Positions 47,704 to 56,341 of a DNA stretch of 64,000 bases are shown piece after piece. How positions within the stretch are numbered: position 1 is the stretch's first letter; each line of letters begins with the position of its first letter. The stretch spans positions 4,774,001-4,838,000 of the forward strand of contig NZ_CP060418.1 of NCBI RefSeq assembly GCF_014298075.1, written 5' to 3'. Source of the stretch: Enterobacter sp. JUb54. Its GTDB lineage: Bacteria > Pseudomonadota > Gammaproteobacteria > Enterobacterales > Enterobacteriaceae. Position numbers and translations under genes: made by a program. The notes under the pieces are model-generated. The model saw only the letters and a list, made by a program, of their open reading frames with translations, searched no databases and was not told the origin of the DNA.

Positions 47704-48896
47704 CCGCGCGGATCGTGATTATCGGCGGCGGCCAGGCGGGCGGCTGGGCGGCAAAAACCCTGCGCGATGAAGGCTTTGACGGCGAGATTTGCGTGGTGGC
47801 CGAAGAGGCGTGGGATTTCTACGAGCGCCCGCCGCTGTCAAAAGCGGCGTTGCTGGAGGCCGACGCGCCGCTGCCGCGCCTGTTCAGTGAAGAGGCGCAG
47901 CAGGCGCTGAATCTCAGCTGGTACCGCCCGCTACGCGCCGACGCCATCGACCGCGAAGGCAAGACGGTGCGCCTGAGCAACGGAGAATCGCTGGGCTACG
48001 ACACGCTGCTGATCGCCACCGGCGGCCGGGCGCGTCTGCCAGGTGACGCCTGGGCGCAGCATCCGCAGGTGTACACCTTGCGCCACTGGCAGGATGCCCA
48101 GCGCCTGAAGCAACGGCTGGCCAGCACCTCGCGGCTGGCGATTGTCGGCGGCGGCTGGATAGGGCTGGAGATTGCCGCATCGGCACGGAAAAGCGGCGTG
48201 GCGGTGACCCTGTTTGAACAGCAACCGTTGCTGTGTATGCGCTCGGTAAGCGCGGATGTTTCGCAAGAGCTTGAGCGTCTTCATCGCGAGCAGGGCGTTG
48301 ATATTCGACGCGGCTGCGGGGCGCTGGAGCTGGAAGATGACCATGGTCAGCCGGTGATCCACTGCGACGGACAACGCGAAACCTTTGATGCGGTGGTGGT
48401 GGGGATCGGCGTGGATCTTAACCTCGAGCTGGCGCAGGAAGCGGGGTTGACGGTGGATCGCGGGATCGTGGTCAACGCGCAGGGGCAAACGTCCGATCCG
48501 GCGATCTTCGCCGCCGGCGACGTCGCCCGGCACCACCAGTACGGCGTGTGCATTCAGTCGTGGGCCTTCGCGCAGAATCAGGCGGTGGCGACCGCCAAAG
48601 CAATGCTCGATCCGCAGGCGGCCGGTTACGACGAGGCGCCGTGGCTGTGGTCGGATCAATATGCCTGCAATATCCAGATCCTCGGCATCCCGCAGCCCGG
48701 CTGCCGGACGGTGGTACGCCGGGAACCGCGAGGACCGCTGTTCTTCTCGCTCGATGCCCACGGTCGCCTGACTCAGCTGGTGGCGTTTAACGACGCGCGC
48801 ACCGTCAAGCTGGCGAAACGCTGGATGGCTGCGGGGCGGGATCTGTCCGCCGTACCGCTCGATGACCTGACCTTTTCGCTGATGTCGCTGCGATAA
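47700..48896 (+). CDS. FAD-dependent ferredoxin reductase
   Basis: A 398-aa NAD(P)H:ferredoxin reductase of the type found with Rieske oxygenases (BphA4/HcaD-like). The FAD-binding motif GGGQAGG is at residues 9-15, YERPPLSKAAL follows, the NAD-binding motif VGGGWIGLE is near 149-157, and AIFAAGDVA is the second FAD contact. PWLWSDQYACNIQILG is a family block. It passes electrons from NADH to the ferredoxin at 43475. Thus all three parts of the oxygenase system are in the cluster, split by the SDR, IclR and VOC genes. Confidence 0.94.
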   Translation: MTARIVIIGGGQAGGWAAKTLRDEGFDGEICVVAEEAWDFYERPPLSKAALLEADAPLPRLFSEEAQQALNLSWYRPLRADAIDREGKTVRLSNGESLGYDTLLIATGGRARLPGDAWAQHPQVYTLRHWQDAQRLKQRLASTSRLAIVGGGWIGLEIAASARKSGVAVTLFEQQPLLCMRSVSADVSQELERLHREQGVDIRRGCGALELEDDHGQPVIHCDGQRETFDAVVVGIGVDLNLELAQEAGLTVDRGIVVNAQGQTSDPAIFAAGDVARHHQYGVCIQSWAFAQNQAVATAKAMLDPQAAGYDEAPWLWSDQYACNIQILGIPQPGCRTVVRREPRGPLFFSLDAHGRLTQLVAFNDARTVKLAKRWMAAGRDLSAVPLDDLTFSLMSLR

Positions 48897-48922
48897 GACA
48901 CGCGCACCCTTAAGGGGGAGAG

Positions 48923-50179
48923 ATGACCACATTAGAGACAAACGCCGCGCCGGTTGAGGCAAGCGGTGAGAGCGTCTGCACGCCTGAAAAAGCGGTTCGC
49001 TGGGCAATTCCGCTGTCGCTGCTGGCCTGCGTGCTGCTGGCGTTCTTCGACAAAATCAGCATCGCCGCGCTGTTTTCCGATAGCCATTTCCAACAGGCGA
49101 TGGGGATGGAGTTTGACACCACGCGGCTCGGCATTCTGATGAGCGCCTTTTTGTTGAGCTACGGCTTCTCCTCAGTGCTGCTCAGCGGTCTGGGCGACCG
49201 TATTGCGCCGCTGCGTCTGCTGACCGGCATGATGGTGGTGTGGTGCATCTTAATGGTGATGATGGGCTTTACCCATAACTATACCGCTATGGTCACGTTG
49301 CGCATCCTGCTGGGGATTGCGGAAGGGCCGTTGTTCCCGCTGGCGTTCGCCGTTGTCCGCCACACTTTCCCGCAGCGGCTACAGGCGAGGGCCACCATGC
49401 TGTGGCTGCTCGGCACGCCGATCGGGGCGGCAATTGGTTTCCCGCTCTCCATTTGGCTGCTGAACACCTTCGGCTGGCAGAGCACCTTCTTTGTGATGGC
49501 GATGCTGACGCTGCCGGTGCTGATCTTTGTGCGTATTGGTCTGCGTGGGATCCAGCTGGAGAGCAAAACGACCACGGAGAAAGTGTCGCAGGAAGCCCGG
49601 CGCGCCGCCCGCCGCGAGCTGTTCGTCAGCCCGCACTTCTGGATGATCTGCGTCTTTAACATCGCCTTCCTGGCCTATCTGTGGGGCATTAACGGCTGGC
49701 TGCCGGGCTATCTGGTTAAAGGTAAAGGCATTCATCTGGAGCATGCCGGCTGGCTGTCGTCGATGCCGTTTATTGCCATGTTGCTGGGCGAAGTGATCGG
49801 CGCCTGGCTCTCCGACCGCCTCGATAAACGCGCTGCCGCCTGCTTTATTTCGCTGGCCGGGGCGGCGGTTGGTCTGGCGGCGGTGATGCATCTCCACACC
49901 CCGCTGACGGTAATTGCGGCCATGAGTTTTAGCACCTTTATGTGGGGCACCGGTGCACCCAACATCTTCGCCCTGCTGGCTAAGGCGACCCATCCACGGG
50001 TCAGCGCCACCGCCGGGGGCATTTTCAACGGGCTGGGAAACTTTGCTGGTGCCTTGTCGCCGGCGGTGATGGGGGCGCTCATCGCCTTCACGCACAGTAT
50101 GGATTCCGGAATGATTTTTCTGGCGGTGATGGCGGCGGTGGGCTGCGTCCTGTTACTGCCGCTGCTGAGACGTTACTGA
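48923..50179 (+). CDS. MFS transporter
   Basis: A 418-aa inner-membrane transporter with about 12 helices, related to the organic-acid transporters of the ACS family (AFFDKISIAALF in helix 1, LRILLGIAEGPLFPLAFAVVRHTFP at helix 4, GTGAPNIFALLAKA late). A 27-residue hydrophilic N-terminus precedes helix 1. It shares the GIAEGPLF motif with the divergent transporter at 41834, so the cluster has two related carriers, perhaps for substrate and a pathway relative. GGGGGAGAG at 48913-48921 is a strong ribosome site. Confidence 0.91.
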   Translation: MTTLETNAAPVEASGESVCTPEKAVRWAIPLSLLACVLLAFFDKISIAALFSDSHFQQAMGMEFDTTRLGILMSAFLLSYGFSSVLLSGLGDRIAPLRLLTGMMVVWCILMVMMGFTHNYTAMVTLRILLGIAEGPLFPLAFAVVRHTFPQRLQARATMLWLLGTPIGAAIGFPLSIWLLNTFGWQSTFFVMAMLTLPVLIFVRIGLRGIQLESKTTTEKVSQEARRAARRELFVSPHFWMICVFNIAFLAYLWGINGWLPGYLVKGKGIHLEHAGWLSSMPFIAMLLGEVIGAWLSDRLDKRAAACFISLAGAAVGLAAVMHLHTPLTVIAAMSFSTFMWGTGAPNIFALLAKATHPRVSATAGGIFNGLGNFAGALSPAVMGALIAFTHSMDSGMIFLAVMAAVGCVLLLPLLRRY

Positions 50180-50189
50180 GGATAAAACG

Positions 50190-50720
50190 ATGACTGATTC
50201 AACCGTAACTGCAAAACAGGGTATCAAACCTGAACATCTGACGATGGAAGAGTGGGTGGAGTCGCGTATCGCGCGCTTTGAAGGGCGGAAATACGACTGG
50301 AACGCGTTGAAATTCCAGGCCGATTTTGACCCGAAATATCGCCGTGCCCAGATGCGCTATATCGGCACCGGCGCCACCGGCGTCGCCAATGATACCAATA
50401 CCGTCGCGGCAGAAAACTTCACCTTCTCCACCATGGTGCTGCCAGCGAAATGTGAAGGGCCGCTGCACCTGCACGACGACGTGGAGGAAGTGTTCTTCAT
50501 GCTCAAAGGGCAGATCACGCTGATGATTCAGGATGGCGACAGCTATACCGAAACCGTGCTGCGCGAGCGCGACCTGATTTCCGTCCCGGCGGGGATCTAC
50601 CGTGGGCTGTTTAACCACGGTGAAGAAGAGGCGCTGATGTGCGTGATGCTGGGGACGAAGAAGCCGAATATCCCGACCTACCCGGAAGATCATCCGCTGT
50701 CGAAAGTGAAGCGTAATTAA
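50190..50720 (+). CDS. Cupin-domain protein
   Basis: A 176-aa cupin. Metal-ligand candidates are H93, H95 and E99 or E100 in PLHLHDDVEEVFF (motif 1, with the usual G-x5-H-x-H pattern) and H143 in GLFNHGEEEA (motif 2). An N-terminal helical extension of about 50 residues (HLTMEEWVESRIARF) precedes the barrel. It might be a small dioxygenase, isomerase or sensor in the pathway; sequence alone does not decide. It lies 10 bases after the MFS gene and 9 before the hydrolase. Confidence 0.88.
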   Translation: MTDSTVTAKQGIKPEHLTMEEWVESRIARFEGRKYDWNALKFQADFDPKYRRAQMRYIGTGATGVANDTNTVAAENFTFSTMVLPAKCEGPLHLHDDVEEVFFMLKGQITLMIQDGDSYTETVLRERDLISVPAGIYRGLFNHGEEEALMCVMLGTKKPNIPTYPEDHPLSKVKRN

Positions 50721-50729
50721 GGAGGCGCT

Positions 50730-51500
50730 ATGACGGGTTTTCGTGATCAGGGGCAGGGCACGCCATTGATGTTGTTGCACGGCATCAGTTCCGGCGCGGC
50801 CTCCTGGCATAAACAGATGGCGCTGTCCGGCTACCGCGTGCTGGCCTGGGATATGCCCGGTTATGGCGAAAGCCCGATGCTGCCGGTTGAGCAGGCCGAT
50901 GCCGGCGATTATGCCGACGCGCTGGCACAGCTGCTGGACCGCGCCAGCGTTGCGCAGACGGTGCTGGTGGGACACTCCCTCGGCGCGCTGGTGGCCAGCG
51001 CCTTTGCGGCGAAGTATCCGCAGCGCGTGCGGTATCTGGTGTTAGCCGATGCCGCGCAAGGCTACGGTCAGGCCGAGGCTCAACAACGGGAAAAGGTCTG
51101 GCACAGCCGCCAGCAGCTGATCGCCCAGGGCGCCGAAGTCATGGCATCCACCCGGGCGGCGAAGCTGTTGCACCCCTGCGCGAAGGCGAGCGATATCGCC
51201 ACCGTGGCCGCCGGCATGCGCGCGTTGCGTCGTGAGGGCTACCTTGCGGCGGCGTGGATGCTGGCGCACGACAATATTCACCGCTGGCTTGGTGACTATC
51301 GCGGCCGGTTTGAAGTGTGGTGCGGCGAGCAGGACGCGATCACTCAGCCCGAACTGGTTCAGGGGCTGGCGCTGCGCTACGGCATGCCGTACACCGCTAT
51401 TCCGCAGGCGGGACATGCCAGCTATCTCGATAATGAAACCTTTTTTAATCAACAGCTTTTACGAGTAGGGGAAGAGGTGCGCGATGAATGCACAAATTGA
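50730..51500 (+). CDS. Alpha/beta hydrolase
   Basis: A 256-aa alpha/beta hydrolase. The oxyanion loop is LLHGISSG (residues 15-22), the nucleophile is S83 in VGHSLG, with D202 (CGEQDAIT) and H229 (QAGHASYL) completing the triad. The size and fold match the C-C bond hydrolases that follow extradiol ring cleavage, and esterases or lactonases. In this setting it is a good candidate for cleaving the ring-fission product (inference). AAGGAGG precedes the ATG. It overlaps the next SDR by 17 bases. Confidence 0.91.
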   Translation: MTGFRDQGQGTPLMLLHGISSGAASWHKQMALSGYRVLAWDMPGYGESPMLPVEQADAGDYADALAQLLDRASVAQTVLVGHSLGALVASAFAAKYPQRVRYLVLADAAQGYGQAEAQQREKVWHSRQQLIAQGAEVMASTRAAKLLHPCAKASDIATVAAGMRALRREGYLAAAWMLAHDNIHRWLGDYRGRFEVWCGEQDAITQPELVQGLALRYGMPYTAIPQAGHASYLDNETFFNQQLLRVGEEVRDECTN

Positions 51501-52278
51501 AGGACGTGTTGCGGTCGTCACCGGAGGCTCGTCAGGGATCGGCTTTGAAACGCTGCGTCTGCTGCTGGGAGAAGGGGCGAACGTCGCCTTCTGCGGCCGC
51601 AATCCTGACCGCCTCGCCAGCGCCCATGCGGCGCTGCAAAACGAATATCCCGGCGCAGAGGTGTTCTCTTACTGCTGCGACGTGCTTAAAGAAGAAGAGG
51701 TTCAGGCCTTTGCCGCCGAGGTGGCTAAGCGCTTTGGCGGAACGGATATGTTGATCAACAACGCCGGGCAGGGCTACGTGGCGCATTTCGCCGACACCCC
51801 GCGCGCGGCGTGGCTGCACGAAGCTGAACTGAAACTGTTTGGCGTCATTAACCCAGTGAACGCCTTCCTGCCGCAGCTGGAGCAGTCGGATATCGCCTCG
51901 ATTACCTGCGTCAATTCACTGCTGGCGTTGCAGCCGGAGGAGCACATGATCGCCACCTCCGCCGCCCGCGCGGCGCTGCTCAATATGACCCTGACGCTCT
52001 CAAAAGATCTGGTGGGAAAAGGGATCCGTGTGAACTCGATTTTACTGGGCATGGTGGAGTCCGGACAGTGGCAGCGGCGTTTTGAAAACCGCGCCGATAA
52101 GCACCAGAGCTGGCCTGAGTGGACGGCGGATATCGCCCGTCAGCGGGGGATCCCGATGGCACGTCTCGGCAAGCCGCAGGAGCCCGCGCAGGCGCTGCTG
52201 TTCCTGGCTTCGCCGCTGGCGTCGTTTACCACCGGTGCCGCGCTGGATGTCTCCGGCGGTTTTTGCCGTCACCTGTAG
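51484..52278 (+). CDS. SDR-family protein lacking the catalytic Tyr-Lys
   Basis: A 264-aa short-chain dehydrogenase-like protein. The cofactor motif TGGSSGIG is at residues 14-21, NNAGQG near 93, and the C-terminus SFTTGAALDVSGGF is normal. The active-site region, however, reads CVNSLLALQPEEHMIATSAARAALLNM. Ser is present, but my alignment places Thr where Tyr belongs and Arg where Lys belongs. It may bind cofactor or substrate without classical dehydrogenase activity, or use another mechanism. Start overlaps the hydrolase end by 17 bases, with GGGGAAGAGG upstream. Confidence 0.88.
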   Translation: MNAQIEGRVAVVTGGSSGIGFETLRLLLGEGANVAFCGRNPDRLASAHAALQNEYPGAEVFSYCCDVLKEEEVQAFAAEVAKRFGGTDMLINNAGQGYVAHFADTPRAAWLHEAELKLFGVINPVNAFLPQLEQSDIASITCVNSLLALQPEEHMIATSAARAALLNMTLTLSKDLVGKGIRVNSILLGMVESGQWQRRFENRADKHQSWPEWTADIARQRGIPMARLGKPQEPAQALLFLASPLASFTTGAALDVSGGFCRHL

Positions 52279-52291
52279 ATAAGGAGCCATC

Positions 52292-53062
52292 ATGAAAAAA
52301 ATCATGCTCATCGGTTACGGCGCCATGGCGCAGGCGGTGATTGCCCGCCTGCCGGCAGAGGTGACGTTAGGCTGGATTGTCGCCCGTGAACCGCACCATG
52401 CGGCGATCCGCGCCCGCTTCGGCGTGGCGGTGACGGTACTCGACGACCCGCAGGACTGTAGCGAAAACCCGGACCTGGTGCTGGAGTGCGCCAGCCAGCA
52501 GGCGGTTGCGCAATTTGGCGAAGCGATTCTGGCGCGCGGCTGGCACCTGGCGGTGATCTCCACCGGCGCCCTCGCCGATAGCGCCCTTGAACAGCGTTTG
52601 CAGCAGGCGGGCGGCCGTCTGAGCCTGTTATCCGGCGCGGTGGCGGGTATCGACGGGCTGGCGGCGGCGAAAGAGGGGGGCCTGGAGCGGGTGACCTATC
52701 AGTCGCGTAAAAGCCCGGCCAGCTGGCGCGGCAGCTACGCAGAAATGCTGATTGATCTTAATGCGGTCAACGAAGCGACCATTTTTTTCGAGGGCAGCGC
52801 CCGTGAAGCGGCTCGCCTGTTTCCGGCGAATGCCAACGTCGCGGCCACCGTGGCGCTGGGCGGCATCGGGATGGATGCCACCCGCGTACAGCTGATGGTC
52901 GACCCGGTGACGCAACGCAATACCCATACGTTACATGTTGAAGGGTTGTTCGGCGAATTTCGCCTCGAGCTGAGCGGCTTACCGCTTGCCGATAACCCCA
53001 AAACGTCCACCCTGGCGGCACTGAGCGCGGTCCGCGCCTGCCGTGAACTGGCGCAACGCTGA
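52292..53062 (+). CDS. L-aspartate dehydrogenase-like protein (NadX family)
   Basis: A 256-aa oxidoreductase of the aspartate-dehydrogenase family. GYGAMAQAV near residue 8 starts the NAD(P) fold. ISTGALAD, LLSGAVAGIDGLAAAK and FPANANVAATVALGGIGMDATRVQLMVDP are family blocks around the active site. In some organisms NadX makes iminoaspartate for NAD synthesis, but enterics use NadB, and catabolic-cluster copies exist in Pseudomonas (from memory). Here it may act on an amino or imino acid made by the pathway. AAGGAG precedes the ATG; 13 bases after the SDR. Confidence 0.9.
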   Translation: MKKIMLIGYGAMAQAVIARLPAEVTLGWIVAREPHHAAIRARFGVAVTVLDDPQDCSENPDLVLECASQQAVAQFGEAILARGWHLAVISTGALADSALEQRLQQAGGRLSLLSGAVAGIDGLAAAKEGGLERVTYQSRKSPASWRGSYAEMLIDLNAVNEATIFFEGSAREAARLFPANANVAATVALGGIGMDATRVQLMVDPVTQRNTHTLHVEGLFGEFRLELSGLPLADNPKTSTLAALSAVRACRELAQR

Positions 53063-53071
53063 GAGGCTGCG

Positions 53072-54541
53072 ATGGATGACTTAATGATTTTTATCGGCGG
53101 CCACTGGCGCCACGGCACCGGCAACCTGATGCACAGCTACTTTCCGGCCGACGGTTCGGTGAATGCCAGCCTGCATGCGGCCAGCCTGGAGGATCTCGAC
53201 GAGGCGATCGCCTGTGCCGATCGCGCCTGGCAGGATCCGGCCTGGCGCAACATGCTGGCGCACCAGCGGGCAAAGATCCTGCATAAGGTGGCGGACCTGA
53301 TCGAATCACGCGTGGATGCGCTGGCGCAGATGCAAAGCCGCGACAACGGCAAACCGCTGGCGGAAACGCGGGGGCTGGTGATGAGCGCGGCGGGCTGCGC
53401 CCGATATTTCGCCGCCGCCTGCGAACTGCTGGAAGGGGAACTGCCGACGCCGCGCCACAACGATCTGCTGACCCTGAGCCGCTACGAGCCGCTGGGCGTG
53501 GTGGCGGCGATCACGCCGTGGAACTCGCCGATCGCCAGCGAGATGCAAAAAGTAGCCCCGGCCATCGCCGCCGGTAACGCGGTGATCCTTAAACCGGCGG
53601 AAGCCACGCCGCTGATGGCGCTGGAGCTGGCGCGGATCTTCGAACAGGCCGGCCTGCCCGCCGGGCTGCTGAGCGTCCTGCCGGGGAAAGGCTCGGTGAT
53701 TGGCGACGCGCTGGCCCGCCATCCGCGGGTCCGCAAAATTTCGTTTACCGGCGGTACCCGTACCGGGCGTCATCTGGCGCACGTGGCGGCAGACAAACTG
53801 ATCCCGGCGTCGCTGGAGCTGGGCGGGAAATCGCCGACCATCGTGCTGGAAGATGCCGATATTGACCAGGCGGCACGCGGCATCTGTTACGGCATTTTCA
53901 GCTCTGGCGGCCAGGCCTGTATCGCCGGTTCACGGCTGTTTGTTGATGAAAAAGTCTACCCGCAGCTGATGGCGCGACTGCTGGAACTGACCCTCGGGCT
54001 GCGGATCGGCCATCCGTTTAATGCAGATACCCACGTTGGGCCGCTGATTAATCAACAGCATCGCGACAGCGTGCTGGCCTATGTCGAACTGGCGAAACGC
54101 GAAGGCGGCCAGGTGCTGTGCGGCGGCGAGATCCCGGCGGATCCGGCGCTGGCGGCGGGCAGCTACTTCCAGCCGACGATCGTCGAAGGCCTGAGCAATA
54201 GCGCGCGCGTGTGCCAGGAAGAGATCTTCGGCCCGGTGCTGATCGCGATGTCGTTTAGTGATGAAGAGCAGCTGATCCGCGAGGCTAACGATTCGGTCTA
54301 TGGCCTCGCGGCAGGCATCTGGACCCGCGACAGTGGACGCGCTCTGCGCTTAAGCGATCGCCTGGATGCCGGGACGGTGTGGATCAACACCTACAAAGTT
54401 TTCTCCATTTCGACCCCGTTTGGGGGCTTTAAAGAGAGCGGTCTGGGCCGCGAAAAAGGCATTCAGGGGCTGAAAGCCTGGATGCAACAAAAGAGCATTT
54501 ATCTGGCGACGGGTAATAGCGTGAATCACTGGTGCGATTGA
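53072..54541 (+). CDS. Aldehyde dehydrogenase
   Basis: A 489-aa NAD(P)-dependent aldehyde dehydrogenase with all key residues: N151 (PWNSP), K174 (LKPAEA), E249 (LELGGKS) and C283 (GGQACIAG). The C-terminal PFGGFKESGLGREKG and a clear oligomerisation tail complete it. It should oxidise an aldehyde of the pathway, possibly the product of the ThDP enzyme encoded next. It lies 9 bases after the aspartate-dehydrogenase-like gene. Confidence 0.94.
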   Translation: MDDLMIFIGGHWRHGTGNLMHSYFPADGSVNASLHAASLEDLDEAIACADRAWQDPAWRNMLAHQRAKILHKVADLIESRVDALAQMQSRDNGKPLAETRGLVMSAAGCARYFAAACELLEGELPTPRHNDLLTLSRYEPLGVVAAITPWNSPIASEMQKVAPAIAAGNAVILKPAEATPLMALELARIFEQAGLPAGLLSVLPGKGSVIGDALARHPRVRKISFTGGTRTGRHLAHVAADKLIPASLELGGKSPTIVLEDADIDQAARGICYGIFSSGGQACIAGSRLFVDEKVYPQLMARLLELTLGLRIGHPFNADTHVGPLINQQHRDSVLAYVELAKREGGQVLCGGEIPADPALAAGSYFQPTIVEGLSNSARVCQEEIFGPVLIAMSFSDEEQLIREANDSVYGLAAGIWTRDSGRALRLSDRLDAGTVWINTYKVFSISTPFGGFKESGLGREKGIQGLKAWMQQKSIYLATGNSVNHWCD

Positions 54542-54555
54542 GAGAAGGGTGAGCA

Positions 54556-56196
54556 ATGAGCGAAATGATAACCGTCGGCGAAGCCATCGCCAGAACGCTG
54601 GAGCAGTATAACGTTGAGGCTATTTACGGCGTCATCTCCATTCATAACCTGCCGGTGGCCGATGCGATTGGTCAGCGCGGCAAGATCCGTTTTGTCCCGG
54701 CGCGCGGCGAAGCCGGCTCGGTCACCATGGCGGATGCCCACGGTCGCTTCTCCGGCCTTGGGGTGGCGCTGACCAGTACCGGCGCCGGAGCGGGCAACGC
54801 GGTTGGCGCGCTGGTCGAGGCGATGAACGCCGGTACGCCGCTGCTGCATCTGACCGGTCAGGTAGAGAAAACCTGGCTGGATGCGGATACCGGTTTTATT
54901 CACGAAACCCGCGATCAGCTGAGCTTCCTGAAAGCCAGCTCTAAACGCGCCTGGCGCATCAGCAATGCCAACCAGGCCATCGCGATTCTGCACAAGGCTA
55001 TCCAGGAGGCGCAGACGCCGCCGTGCGGGCCGGTTTCGGTGGAGATCCCAATTGATATTCAGGGGGCGAAAATACCGCTGTCGCTGGTGACCGCCCCGCT
55101 GAGCACCGCGCCGGTGGCGTCCGCTGACCCGGCCACCGTGGATGCCCTGTGGGCGCAGCTGAAGCAGGCTAAACAGCCGCTGCTGTGGCTCGGCGGCGGC
55201 GCCATCGCCAGCGGAGAAGCGGTGAAGGCACTGGCGGATGCGGGGATCACCGTGATTTCCAGCACCCACGGACGCGGCATTCTGCCGGACAGCCATCGCG
55301 CCAGCCTGCGCGCGTTCCATAACTCGCCTTCCGTTGAGGCGCTGATGGCGCAATGTGATTTTACGCTGGTGGCGGGCTCGCGCCTGCGCAGCAACGAAAC
55401 CCGCTCCTGGACGCTGGAGCTGCCGTCTCCGCGGGTGCAGATTGATATCGACCCGGCGGCGGCCAGCCGTAACTATCTGATGGATAACACCGTGACGGCC
55501 GACTGCAGCGTGATGCTGAGCGCACTGGCGGCTAAGGCGCGGGGGCGTGAGTGGGGTAGTGCCCAGTGGGACGGGCAAATAAAAGCGGCGCTGGAGCTGG
55601 CAGAGCAGGGGCTACGCGAGCAGTGCGGCGCCTATGCTCAGCTGAACGACGCTATTGCGCAGGCGCTGCCTGACGACGGTATTCTGGTTCGCGACATTAC
55701 CGTTTCCGGCAGCCTGTGGGGCAGCCGCCTGTTCCGCGCCCATGGTCCGATGATGAACGTGCATTCGCTGGCTGGCGCCATTGGCATGGGGCTGCCGATG
55801 GCTATCGGGACCGCCATCGCCAACCCGCAGCGCAAGATTGTCGGCCTGGTGGGCGACGGCGGCCTGAGCCTGAACCTGGGCGAGCTGGCGACGCTGGCGC
55901 AGGAAAAAGCCAACGTGACCTTGATTATCATGAACGATGGCGGCTATGGGGTGATGCGTGGCATTCAGGATAAATATTTTGGCGGTCGTCAGTATTACAA
56001 CGAGCTGCATACGCCGGACTTCACGCTGCTGGCGCAGGCTATCGGCCTGCAGGCGTGGAGCGTTGAGCGGGCTGACGATTTCCGCGCGGTGATGACCGAG
56101 GCGCTGGCGATGCCGGGGCCGTCGGTGGTTGAAGTCAGAATGGGCAGCATCGGCGCGTTGCGCTTTGCCGGGCCGCCGCAGAAGACTCTCTACTAA
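54556..56196 (+). CDS. ThDP-dependent decarboxylase/synthase-like enzyme
   Basis: A 546-aa thiamine-diphosphate enzyme of the acetolactate synthase/benzoylformate decarboxylase superfamily. The N-terminal domain has the ThDP-activating Glu at E52 (PARGEAGS). The central domain holds LLWLGGGAIASGEAVKAL. The C-terminal domain has the ThDP/Mg motif from GDGGLSLNLGEL (about residue 432) to IIMNDGGYG. A FAD site typical of acetolactate synthase is not evident. A 2-keto-acid decarboxylase whose aldehyde passes to the neighbouring ALDH is a reasonable guess. It is the last gene of the cluster, 14 bases after ALDH, followed by a terminator. Confidence 0.91.
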   Translation: MSEMITVGEAIARTLEQYNVEAIYGVISIHNLPVADAIGQRGKIRFVPARGEAGSVTMADAHGRFSGLGVALTSTGAGAGNAVGALVEAMNAGTPLLHLTGQVEKTWLDADTGFIHETRDQLSFLKASSKRAWRISNANQAIAILHKAIQEAQTPPCGPVSVEIPIDIQGAKIPLSLVTAPLSTAPVASADPATVDALWAQLKQAKQPLLWLGGGAIASGEAVKALADAGITVISSTHGRGILPDSHRASLRAFHNSPSVEALMAQCDFTLVAGSRLRSNETRSWTLELPSPRVQIDIDPAAASRNYLMDNTVTADCSVMLSALAAKARGREWGSAQWDGQIKAALELAEQGLREQCGAYAQLNDAIAQALPDDGILVRDITVSGSLWGSRLFRAHGPMMNVHSLAGAIGMGLPMAIGTAIANPQRKIVGLVGDGGLSLNLGELATLAQEKANVTLIIMNDGGYGVMRGIQDKYFGGRQYYNELHTPDFTLLAQAIGLQAWSVERADDFRAVMTEALAMPGPSVVEVRMGSIGALRFAGPPQKTLY

Positions 56197-56203
56197 CCGG
56201 ATA

Positions 56204-56232
56204 CCCCCTCCCATGCGGGAGGGGGGAGGCTA
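56204..56232 (+). terminator. Terminator at the end of the oxygenase cluster
   Basis: Perfect 9-bp stem CCCCCTCCC/GGGAGGGGG with an ATGC loop, followed by GAGGCTATTTTATTT, a modest T tract. Confidence 0.75.
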
Positions 56233-56240
56233 TTTTATTT

Positions 56241-56326
56241 GCCATTTTGGCCCCGGGCTGTGCTCACCATCCTCACGTACTGCGTGTACGCTCCGGTGGT
56301 TCCGCGCTGTTCGTGGCCAAACTGGC
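56241..56326. repeat. 86-bp palindromic intergenic repeat
   Basis: Ends GCCATTTTGGCC and GGCCAAACTGGC are inverted copies with 11 of 12 matches. The centre is an inverted repeat around TCACGTAC-TGC-GTGTACGC with ACCA/TGGT outside. The right half GTACGCTCCGGTGGTTCCGC resembles that of the 125-bp repeats at 31303 (CTATGCTCCCGGT, CTCGCTG). It sits between the catabolic cluster and loiP. Confidence 0.7.
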
Positions 56327-56341
56327 TGCAACAATCTACGC

